Of a stretch of 7,366 bases of DNA, positions 1 to 5,193 are shown in pieces; the first letter of the stretch is position 1, and every line of letters starts with the position of its first letter. The DNA lies in the NCBI GenBank assembly GCA_024635465.1, contig JAGXIS010000013.1, forward strand, positions 1 to 7,366. Reading direction: 5' to 3'. Source of the stretch: Bacteroidota bacterium. GTDB lineage: Bacteria; Bacteroidota; Rhodothermia; Balneolales; Balneolaceae. Below the pieces are notes generated by a model. It was given only the letters and a program-made list of their open reading frames with translations, did not search any database and had not been told where the DNA came from. A program made the position numbers and the translations under genes.

Positions 1-413
1 AGTTCACTACTCCCATCTTCTTCCGGGTTAAATTCATTAACGGCGTCGAGGTGTGCTCTCAGATGAGGGTTCCATGATTGAGCACCACGATCCAGCTCAA
101 CTCTGGGATCTTTCATTCCTACTTCTGAAAAAGCATCAATAAATCCCGGATAGATCGTTTTTCCGGCCAGATCCCAAACCCGGGCATCTGCAGGTATGGT
201 CACATTGTTTCCAACCGCTTCAATGATCCCGTTTCGGATAACCAGTGTGCCTTCGGTAATCACACTCCCCGGCGCTGTTACAATTGTGCCATTGGTGAAT
301 GCATGCACTCGAGGAGTATTCTCCTTCATTCCTTCAATGGGTGTTGTCTGTGCAAAAATAGTGGATGGCAGTGTAATGGATAGAGCCAAAATGAGAATCG
401 ATAATGTCCTCAT
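1..413 (-). CDS. Exported amidohydrolase-like protein, N-terminal part only (runs off left edge)
   Basis: About 137 residues are visible on the minus strand; the C-terminus lies beyond base 1. From the ATG at 411-413, residues 1-21 form a Sec signal peptide (MRTLSILILALSITLPSTIFA, probable cleavage before QTT), so the protein is exported to the periplasm or envelope. Residues 36-83 have the beta-sandwich start of the amidohydrolase superfamily (VHAFTNGTIVTAPGSV, TLVIRNGIIEAVG, then IPADARVWDLAGKTI). The diagnostic next segment should read PGxIDxHxH but is PGFIDAFSEVG (residues 89-99), so both histidines of the metal-binding HxH motif are absent. It may be a non-catalytic or divergent member, like the HxH-less amidohydrolase paralogues I recall in Bacteroidota; function is unknown. 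In-frame ATGs also occur at 450-452 and 462-464 and would lengthen the signal n-region by 13 or 17 residues. I prefer 413 because AGGGA lies 5 nt upstream and the signal peptide has normal length. It is divergent from the lipid kinase at 690. Confidence 0.85.
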   Translation of the reverse strand, partial: MRTLSILILALSITLPSTIFAQTTPIEGMKENTPRVHAFTNGTIVTAPGSVITEGTLVIRNGIIEAVGNNVTIPADARVWDLAGKTIYPGFIDAFSEVGMKDPRVELDRGAQSWNPHLRAHLDAVNEFNPEEDGSSE

Positions 414-668
414 TAAATCCCTAAAATGAGCTGTTTTGTTCGCCTTAATCATATTTATAGTCATTTTAAATTTTTAGATCCATTTTTTTGAGTGGAGTCA
501 TACTCATTTTTACTGATGGACTAATTTAGACATCCCAAGCACTTTTTAAAAAATAAATTATTCACAAACAGGTCACACCGATTAAATTTTGTAAACAGAA
601 TCCTTTATTGACCCTCTATAAAAAAATTGATGAAAATGTTTTTGACGTTTTGATCTTTCAACTTTTCC

Positions 669-688
669 TCAGATAGCTTAGTATCTGA
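669..688 (+). repeat. Perfect 7-bp inverted repeat abutting the lipid kinase start codon
   Basis: TCAGATA at 669-675 and TATCTGA at 682-688 are perfect reverse complements separated by the 6-nt loop GCTTAG. The right arm ends one base before the ATG at 690, so a transcript starting upstream would carry a hairpin over the ribosome-binding region. It could be a protein operator or a translation-damping hairpin, or chance in AT-rich DNA. No T-tract follows, so it is not a terminator. Confidence 0.45.
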
Positions 689-689
689 A

Positions 690-1592
690 ATGCAAAATAG
701 TAAGAGCCGTATCTGTTTTATTATCAATCCAACTGCCAATCGGAAAAGATCCATGAGGCATTTTTCTACCCTTCAAAAGGAGATCAATAGCAGGTGGCCG
801 GATGCTGAAATCGTTATGACATCTACGGATATACCGGTAGAGGAGCTGGCTCGGGAAAAAGGTGAACATTTTGACATCGTTGTTGCCTGTGGTGGGGATG
901 GAACCGTGAGTCAGGTTGCAAGCGGATTGGTTGGGAGCCGTGCTGCCCTGGGGGTAATTCCCATCGGATCGGGAAACGATTTCGTAAAAACTCTTCATCT
1001 GGACAAATCCATTACAGAATGTCTGGATATTCTGGTGAAGGGTTTCATCACTGAAATCGATATGATCCGTTTTTCAGGTGAAGAAGAGGGATGGTGTGCG
1101 AATACACTCGGGATGGGATTGGATGGATTGGCAAATTATTACGCCACGCAGTCTACACTATTAAAGGGGTTTTTACTCTATGCAATAAATGCTTTAAAAG
1201 CATCTTTTTCTTTCAGGGGATCAAAGATGACGCTGAATATAGATGGAGAAAAATTTATGAATGACTATTTGATGATCACTCTCTGCAATGGCAAATGGGA
1301 GGGTGGACAGTTCTTCGTTGCACCTGATGCTGTTATGGATGATGGCTGGCTCGATCTGCTGATTGTGGAAAAATTACCTCTTTATCTGATATTGACCTAT
1401 CTGCCACGGTTCAGCACAGGACCCAAAAAATCGATGAGAGGTATTCATTCTATTCGATGTAAAGAACTGGAACTCACTTCGGATCAACCTATCTATGTCC
1501 ATGCCGATGGAGAGCATATTTCAGGCGCTGTTCGACATTTGAAATTGAACGTTGTGGAGAAGGCATTGAAGGTCGTTGTTGGGAACTACTGA
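690..1592 (+). CDS. Diacylglycerol kinase-family lipid kinase (DagK/YegS-like)
   Basis: A 300-residue cytosolic enzyme of normal length for bacterial DGKs. It is expected to transfer phosphate from ATP to a lipid hydroxyl such as diacylglycerol, feeding phosphatidic acid back into phospholipid synthesis. The N-terminal catalytic domain starts with strand ICFIINPTANRKRS (8-21), then the nucleotide-binding GGDGT at 68-72, and LGVIPIGSGNDF at 87-98 containing GSGND. The C-terminal beta domain has LCNGKWEGGQFFVAPDAVMD (198-217) followed by DGWLD, and VHADGEHISG (270-279), whose D273 and E275 match the Asp/Glu pair placed at the DgkB active site. One oddity: the segment after GGDGT is usually N-E-V but is S-Q-V here (74-76), so the conserved acid is Gln75. 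The ATG at 690 is the only sensible start because the first strand begins at residue 8; no Shine-Dalgarno is visible and an inverted repeat sits just upstream. The substrate could be another lipid or lipid-like alcohol. It overlaps the opposite-strand small gene by 7 bp at its 3' end. Confidence 0.93.
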   Translation: MQNSKSRICFIINPTANRKRSMRHFSTLQKEINSRWPDAEIVMTSTDIPVEELAREKGEHFDIVVACGGDGTVSQVASGLVGSRAALGVIPIGSGNDFVKTLHLDKSITECLDILVKGFITEIDMIRFSGEEEGWCANTLGMGLDGLANYYATQSTLLKGFLLYAINALKASFSFRGSKMTLNIDGEKFMNDYLMITLCNGKWEGGQFFVAPDAVMDDGWLDLLIVEKLPLYLILTYLPRFSTGPKKSMRGIHSIRCKELELTSDQPIYVHADGEHISGAVRHLKLNVVEKALKVVVGNY

Positions 1593-1780
1593 ATCTCCAT
1601 ATACTCTTCGTAAATATAATCCCAAAGACCGGCCAGGTTAGAACCTTTATTGTGTGGATTTTTTGATGTGGAAGACTTCATGGCATCTATACAAGCTCTT
1701 TCACGAGCATGATGCATAGCTCGTAACTGATGCTTGGTAGGATTGTCAATCATCTCTTCAAATTTTTCTTCCTCTGACAT
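1586..1780 (-). CDS. Small charged hypothetical protein (64 aa)
   Basis: I do not recognise this family. The 64-residue product starts with an acidic stretch (MSEEEKFEEMIDN), continues with a basic, His-rich segment likely to be helical (KHQLRAMHHARERACIDAMK, residues 17-36), then a Ser/Asn-rich linker and an aromatic acidic tail (LWDYIYEEYMEIQ). There is no signal peptide, membrane segment or Cys pair; the single Cys is in the helix. The composition looks like a real soluble protein, possibly an adaptor or regulator, rather than a random frame. Its stop codon lies inside the last codons of the lipid kinase on the other strand, a 7-bp tail-to-tail overlap with no terminator between them. The upstream leader is A/T-rich (AATTGAATAACTT before ATG), the same style as neighbouring starts. 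Expression is unproven. Confidence 0.55.
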   Translation of the reverse strand: MSEEEKFEEMIDNPTKHQLRAMHHARERACIDAMKSSTSKNPHNKGSNLAGLWDYIYEEYMEIQ

Positions 1781-1886
1781 AAGTTATTCAATTAAAAATC
1801 TCTGATTTAAGCTTCTAATTCCCTTCCCCTTAAAATGGGAGAATTATAAAATGATTCAAGTGAAAAAATTGGATAAATTTATAGTC

Positions 1887-1900
1887 TAAACTTAAGTTTA
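1887..1900. repeat. Perfect 14-bp palindrome TAAACTTAAGTTTA
   Basis: The sequence equals its own reverse complement. It lies 107 bp upstream of the small minus-strand gene, so it could be an operator for a dimeric regulator. In AT-rich DNA of this length, one such palindrome by chance is not surprising. Confidence 0.3.
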
Positions 1901-2024
1901 TAACGTAAATCATTTATTATTATTGTCTTAAGAGACGAATTATAATTTGATGTGATGAATTTATTTTTTTCGCCAAATTAATAATTGTCATATGTTATTA
2001 TGGGTTTTGCAATACTCATGCCTT

Positions 2025-2064
2025 GAGATCCTGAAATAAATTCAGGATGACGTGGTGGGGTGGA
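2025..2064 (+). repeat. Hairpin-forming intergenic repeat, copy 1
   Basis: A 40-bp unit whose core is ATCCTGAA (2028-2035), loop ATAAA, then TTCAGGAT (2041-2048), an 8-bp perfect stem. It is followed by a G-rich tail, GTGGTGGGGTGGA. A second copy, 38 of 40 bases identical and in the same orientation, starts 72 bp downstream. The form is that of REP/MITE-like extragenic palindromes. I recall similar ATCCTGAA..TTCAGGAT elements in intergenic DNA of several bacteria, but cannot check copy number here. Confidence 0.75.
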
Positions 2065-2096
2065 GTAGCCTTAACTTTGGGCATTGCAGAACACCG

Positions 2097-2136
2097 GAGA
2101 TCCTGAAATAAATTCAGGATGACTTGATGGGGTGGA
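2097..2136 (+). repeat. Hairpin-forming intergenic repeat, copy 2
   Basis: Same unit as copy 1, with the stem at 2100-2107 and 2113-2120. Mismatches to copy 1 are only at the first and fourth bases after the shared GGATGAC. The G-rich tail is partly duplicated, so GGATGAC plus GGGGTGGAG recurs at 2134-2149. The DNA just before each copy is also loosely alike (TTGCAATAC.. and TTGCAGAAC..), suggesting that a larger unit was duplicated. Confidence 0.75.
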
Positions 2137-2246
2137 TGACGGGGTGGAGTTGGTTGCCCTTAATATTGAGTCTACGCTACGAAGCCTTGGCGAAGTTGAC
2201 GGCAAAGTTGACGGCAAAGTTGAGCAAGCTGATAGCTGAAAATTAA
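2136..2246 (+). other. Possible micro-ORF of 36 codons with KLTA repeats (doubtful)
   Basis: An ATG inside the tail of hairpin repeat copy 2 opens a frame of 36 codons ending at TAA 2244-2246. The predicted peptide has a hydrophobic start (MTGWSWLPLILSL) and then a lysine-rich amphipathic part (AKLTAKLTAKLSKLIAEN) produced by the 12-bp tandem repeat. GGGGTGG just upstream could act as a crude ribosome site. The frame is built entirely from repeat DNA, so chance is the leading explanation. Confidence 0.15.
2193..2222 (+). repeat. 12-bp tandem repeat, about 2.5 copies
   Basis: The unit AAGTTGACGGCA occurs at 2193-2204 and 2205-2216, followed by a partial third copy, AAGTTG, at 2217-2222 that then diverges. 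It lies directly after the hairpin repeats and about 50 bp before the reductase gene. Such short tandem units vary in copy number by polymerase slippage and could alter promoter spacing. Confidence 0.7.
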
Positions 2247-2271
2247 CATATTTTTTTAAAAATCCGATTCT

Positions 2272-3189
2272 ATGAATTCACACACATCTCCAAGGTTAAA
2301 ACTTCATAAAACCGGACCTGATTTTTCAAAAATAGCACTTGGATTCTGGAGACTTCACGAGTGGGATATGAATTTGACCCGGCTTACCGAGTACATCGAA
2401 GGGGCATTCGAATTAGGCGTTACAACTTTTGATCATGCCGATATCTACGGTTCATACGGCAATGAAGAACTGTTTGGAAAGGTACTGAAAGCGAAACCGA
2501 ATATGCGGGATAAAATGGAGCTGGTGAGTAAATGCGGTATCTGCCTCACCACAGAAAATCGTCCACATCATTCTGTTCAACACTATAACACAACAGCTAA
2601 ATATATTCGGGATTCTGTCGAAAGATCACTGCGTAAACTTGAAACGGATTATCTCGACCTGATTCTGATACATCGTCCCGATCCGTTGATGGATGCCGGC
2701 GAAATGGCCGATATTTTTTCTGAACTTATCAATGAAGAAAAAATCCTGAATGTGGGTGTGTCCAATTTCACACCCTCCCAGTTTGATCTATTTCAGAGTA
2801 AAATGGATCAGCCTTTAGTAACCAATCAGGTCGAATGCTCTCTGTTACATCTCGACCCTATCTATGATGGTACATTTGATCAAGCTCAAAAAAACAATTT
2901 TTCACCCATGATTTGGAGTCCTTTTGCAGGAGGTGAGCTGTTTACCGGAAAAAGTCAAAAGGCCGTTCGGGTGAGAGAAGTTTGCCAAAAACTATCCCAA
3001 AAATACAATGCATCTTTAGATCAAATTGCCCTCGCTTGGTTATTTCAATTACCCTGCAAAACACAGGCGATCGCCGGTACAGGTAAACTGGATCGGTTAC
3101 GGTCAGCCGTAGAATCCACCGCTATTCAGCTCGATCGGCAAGATTGGTATTTACTTCTTGAAGCATCCAATGGACACCCGGTCCCATAA
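2272..3189 (+). CDS. Aldo/keto reductase family oxidoreductase (YdhF-like)
   Basis: A 305-residue cytosolic TIM-barrel enzyme of the aldo/keto reductase superfamily, expected to reduce aldehydes or ketones with NADPH. The full catalytic tetrad is visible: D54 and Y59 in FDHADIYG (53-60), K87 in VSKCGI (85-90) and H134 in LILIHRPDPL (130-139). The segment NVGVSNFTPSQFDL and the later VTNQVECSLLHLD are typical barrel strands of the family. The C-terminal part, AIAGTGKLDRL, corresponds to the cofactor phosphate-binding loop. DHADIYG followed by the YGNEELFG pattern points to the subgroup containing E. coli YdhF, whose physiological substrate is unsettled, so I give no specific substrate. The ATG at 2272 is followed closely by the first conserved strand (residues 18-25) and preceded by an A/T-rich leader without a clear Shine-Dalgarno. 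It is a single gene, convergent with the symporter operon, with a 34-bp gap between stop codons. Confidence 0.93.
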   Translation: MNSHTSPRLKLHKTGPDFSKIALGFWRLHEWDMNLTRLTEYIEGAFELGVTTFDHADIYGSYGNEELFGKVLKAKPNMRDKMELVSKCGICLTTENRPHHSVQHYNTTAKYIRDSVERSLRKLETDYLDLILIHRPDPLMDAGEMADIFSELINEEKILNVGVSNFTPSQFDLFQSKMDQPLVTNQVECSLLHLDPIYDGTFDQAQKNNFSPMIWSPFAGGELFTGKSQKAVRVREVCQKLSQKYNASLDQIALAWLFQLPCKTQAIAGTGKLDRLRSAVESTAIQLDRQDWYLLLEASNGHPVP

Positions 3190-3205
3190 TGATCTTTTAA
3201 GGTCA
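3190..3205 (+). terminator. Weak stem-loop after the aldo/keto reductase
   Basis: TGATC (3190-3194) and GGTCA (3201-3205) pair with one T-G wobble in the plus-strand transcript, and a T-A pair can extend the stem. AAAATTTT follows instead of a clean T-tract. It sits in the 34-bp gap between two convergent genes, where termination is expected. The stem is short and on the minus strand it has a mismatch. Confidence 0.25.
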
Positions 3206-3223
3206 AAATTTTAATAAATTCAC

Positions 3224-4690
3224 TTATTCCAAAATCCGACTCACACTTTCCATTCTTTCCCGTTCATCATCCAATATTTTCCTGGCTTCTGCCGGGGATA
3301 TTTTACTCTCAGGGGTCATGATCGTAACAAGGTAACCGGCTGTAATCGATACAATCAGAGAAGGGATGATTGGATTACCCCAGTACTCATTTCCACCATC
3401 AATTATTAAAACAGCCAATGAAGCCAGGAATCCACCGATAATGGCTGCCATCGCTCCCTGCCTGTTAAATCGCGGCCAGAACCGCCCCAACAATCCGCAT
3501 GTAAACATTCCACTCATCACCATTGCAATCATATTTGTGATATAGGTGATAATATCATCCGATGTCAACGCCATCAGCAGCGCAAAAGCGATAACAACAA
3601 CCAACGCTATCCTGGAATAAAAAACTACTTTTTCACGAGGCGGTATCTCTCCTTTGAAAATCACATATATATCCCTCATCAGGATGGTCACTCCGGCAAT
3701 TGCATCGGAGCTGGCACTCGACATCGTTGCAGAGAGTCCGGCAATCAATACAATCACACCGATCGATAATGGCAAAACTTCAATGGCCAAAAATGGAAAT
3801 GCAAAATTCCGGTTATCCAGCTCCGGATTCATCGCAAAAGCCGCCATACCGATCAGTGCCGGTATGAATGAAAAAAAGAGATAGATACCTCCCGACCAGA
3901 TAAAGGATTTCCGTGCAGCAGAGACACTTTCAGATGAGTAAATTCTCTGCCGAAATGAGGGAGTAGCCAGAACACCGACAGCGATCACAACTGCCAGTGA
4001 AATCGCATGTAATCCACCGGTTTTTTGGATACCCAGAAAACTGATGCTCTCCAAACTTTGAGCTGCAATCATCGCATCCCAGCCACCGGATTGTTCTATG
4101 GCCAGTACAACCATCAGTATAAAACCAAAAAAGAGCACAATAACCTGTATGGTGTCGGTCCAAACAACCGCACGATATCCACCAATCACGATATAAATAC
4201 TGAATCCCAATGCAATGATCACTTTAGCTACAGTTATATCAATATCAACGACCCATGCGAGATACATACCTCCTCCCAGTATATGAGCCCCAAGCCAACC
4301 GACACAAGCGAGAAAGATCAATACCCCAACGACATTTTTTACAATCTTGCTGGCACCTGTATAATAGGAAAGCTCTTCGCTCATGGTCATAAAACGGTAC
4401 TCCCTGACCGGTGCAAACCACCATGCGGCCAGCAGGATACCGGTAGCTCCACCAATACCGTAAAGGGTTCCTGCCCAGCCATTTTCATAACCAAAGCCTA
4501 CAGCACCAATGGATGAGCCTGTACCCACCATCGTGGCTACGGTTGTACCCAACAGGAGTAGCAGGGGTAATCCTCTGCCGGCAAGCAAAAAATCTTCCCC
4601 GGACTGTTGTTTTCGGGAGACCCACCATCCCAGTCCTATTAAAAAGAGGATGTAAAGAGTAAATGCACTTAAAAAAATGGTACTGTTCAT
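3224..4690 (-). CDS. Sodium:solute symporter, SSS family
   Basis: A 488-residue inner-membrane transporter with about 13 predicted hydrophobic helices, the normal size and topology of the SSS (PutP/SGLT) family, which couples solute uptake to sodium entry. Helix 1 spans about residues 5-24. It is followed by the family hallmark SGEDFLLAGRGLP (30-42) and the helix 2 segment GTTVATMVGTGSSIGAVGFG (48-67), which leads into the core LeuT-like fold. Around residues 318-330, GLSATMSSASSDA carries the consecutive Ser residues that supply the Na2 sodium site in PutP and vSGLT. The substrate cannot be read from sequence. As third gene after a D-aminoacylase and RidA, it may import an N-acyl-D-amino acid, a D-amino acid or a related organic acid. 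The start lies 38 bp after the ridA stop, consistent with cotranscription. The C-terminal tail is cytosolic and charged (ILDDERERMESVSRILE). Confidence 0.95.
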   Translation of the reverse strand: MNSTIFLSAFTLYILFLIGLGWWVSRKQQSGEDFLLAGRGLPLLLLLGTTVATMVGTGSSIGAVGFGYENGWAGTLYGIGGATGILLAAWWFAPVREYRFMTMSEELSYYTGASKIVKNVVGVLIFLACVGWLGAHILGGGMYLAWVVDIDITVAKVIIALGFSIYIVIGGYRAVVWTDTIQVIVLFFGFILMVVLAIEQSGGWDAMIAAQSLESISFLGIQKTGGLHAISLAVVIAVGVLATPSFRQRIYSSESVSAARKSFIWSGGIYLFFSFIPALIGMAAFAMNPELDNRNFAFPFLAIEVLPLSIGVIVLIAGLSATMSSASSDAIAGVTILMRDIYVIFKGEIPPREKVVFYSRIALVVVIAFALLMALTSDDIITYITNMIAMVMSGMFTCGLLGRFWPRFNRQGAMAAIIGGFLASLAVLIIDGGNEYWGNPIIPSLIVSITAGYLVTIMTPESKISPAEARKILDDERERMESVSRILE

Positions 4691-4728
4691 AAAAACCGTG
4701 CTTTATAAGACATTGGGTTGAGCCCCTC

Positions 4729-5112
4729 TCACGATTTATAACAAACCAATCCCACTTCTACTTTGCAATCCACAACCAAATCTGCCACTGATAATATTCT
4801 TGCCGGTGGATTCGCGCCAAACTTCTCCTTGAATACCTTATTAAACGATTGGAAATAGCGTGCATCCGTCAGGATTACAGTTACATGAACCACATCCTGA
4901 GGGCCGTATCCGGCTTCTTTCATGATATTTAAACAGTTATCGATTGCCAGAACAGATTGATCGATAATGCCCCCTTCCACAATTTCACCATCTTTCATGG
5001 GAACTTGTCCCGACACATACAACCATCCGTTTGCTTCAGTTGCTTTTGAAAAGGGGAGATGTTGGCCACCGGTTCCGGTTCCACCCTCACTGCCATATCG
5101 TTTTATCTCCAT
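4729..5112 (-). CDS. RidA family protein (reactive enamine/imine deaminase)
   Basis: A 127-residue cytosolic protein, the standard length for the RidA/YjgF/UK114 family, whose members form trimers with active sites between subunits. Family members hydrolyse reactive 2-aminoacrylate and other imines/enamines released by PLP enzymes or amino-acid oxidases. Visible family features are PFSKATEANGWLYVSGQVP (20-38), the central helix QSVLAIDNCLNIMKEAG (52-68), the strand VVHVTVILTD and the segment FNKVFKEKFGANPPAR. R105 matches the carboxylate-binding Arg105 of E. coli RidA, and E119 in KVEVG matches the E120 position, with one residue less between them. The start at 5112 gives the usual distance to the first motif, although the N-terminal Gly-rich GSEGGTGTGG is longer than in simple homologues. 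It lies between a D-aminoacylase and a symporter, implying a role in cleaning up imines from D-amino-acid breakdown. Its exact Rid subfamily is not resolved. Confidence 0.93.
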   Translation of the reverse strand: MEIKRYGSEGGTGTGGQHLPFSKATEANGWLYVSGQVPMKDGEIVEGGIIDQSVLAIDNCLNIMKEAGYGPQDVVHVTVILTDARYFQSFNKVFKEKFGANPPARILSVADLVVDCKVEVGLVCYKS

Positions 5113-5130
5113 TTGAGTATTGATTTAACT

Positions 5131-5144
5131 GTTAATTGCTTAAC
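5131..5144. repeat. Short inverted repeat GTTAA-TTGC-TTAAC before ridA
   Basis: Perfect 5-bp arms with a 4-bp spacer, positioned at the predicted start of transcription from the candidate ridA promoter. That is a natural place for an operator. The arms are short and AT-rich, so chance is plausible. Confidence 0.25.
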
Positions 5145-5146
5145 GG

Positions 5147-5176
5147 ATAATAAGATAAACGTGCTGATTTAGTCAA
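5147..5176 (-). promoter_or_regulatory. Candidate sigma70-like promoter upstream of ridA
   Basis: Read on the minus strand, TTGACT (5171-5176) is separated by 18 bp from TATTAT (5147-5152), each one base from the classical consensus. Initiation would be near 5140, about 28 nt before the ridA ATG. It lies in the 81-bp gap after the D-aminoacylase and would allow ridA and the symporter to be expressed apart from the first gene. If the host is a Bacteroidota-type organism with a different promoter consensus, this match means less. Confidence 0.35.
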
Positions 5177-5193
5177 ACAAAACAACCGAATTG

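Larger units (their letters stand above)
1781..2271. other. Intergenic region of about 490 bp with repeats, no convincing gene
   Basis: This gap separates the minus-strand small gene from the aldo/keto reductase, so it should contain divergent promoters for both. The left half (1781-1985) is very AT-rich, with a TATAAT-like hexamer on the minus strand near 1845-1850 but no good -35 partner, and a perfect 14-bp palindrome. The right half is more GC-rich and holds the two hairpin repeats and the 12-bp tandem repeat listed separately. I see no tRNA, transposase remnant or long reading frame. The GC shift beginning near 2020 and ending near 2240 suggests the repeat block is a discrete insertion. 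Confidence 0.7.

Noticed and set aside
489..506. TGAGT-8 nt-ACTCA followed by TTTTT, resembling a terminator on the plus strand
   Set aside because: The stem is only 5 bp with a large loop, and no plus-strand gene ends upstream of it in the window.
588..620. TTGTAA and TATAAA as a promoter for the lipid kinase
   Set aside because: The spacing is about 22 bp, too wide, and neither hexamer is a strong match; the true promoter probably lies in this AT-rich stretch but cannot be placed.
678..998. Open frame of 106 codons on the minus strand inside the lipid kinase gene
   Set aside because: It covers the strongly conserved kinase motifs on the other strand and its product has no recognisable feature.
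2047..2106. 19-codon frame starting in hairpin repeat copy 1
   Set aside because: It is too short, has no ribosome site and runs into the second repeat copy; it looks like a chance frame.
2025..2136. Two spaced identical repeats considered as a CRISPR fragment
   Set aside because: There are only two units, the unit carries a long asymmetric G-rich tail, the intervening DNA resembles a duplicated flank and no cas gene is near.
4025..4516. Open frame of 163 codons on the plus strand inside the symporter gene
   Set aside because: It is antisense to a clear SSS transporter; its translation is rich in His, Asn, Thr and Cys with no domain, as expected from the complement of a membrane-protein gene.
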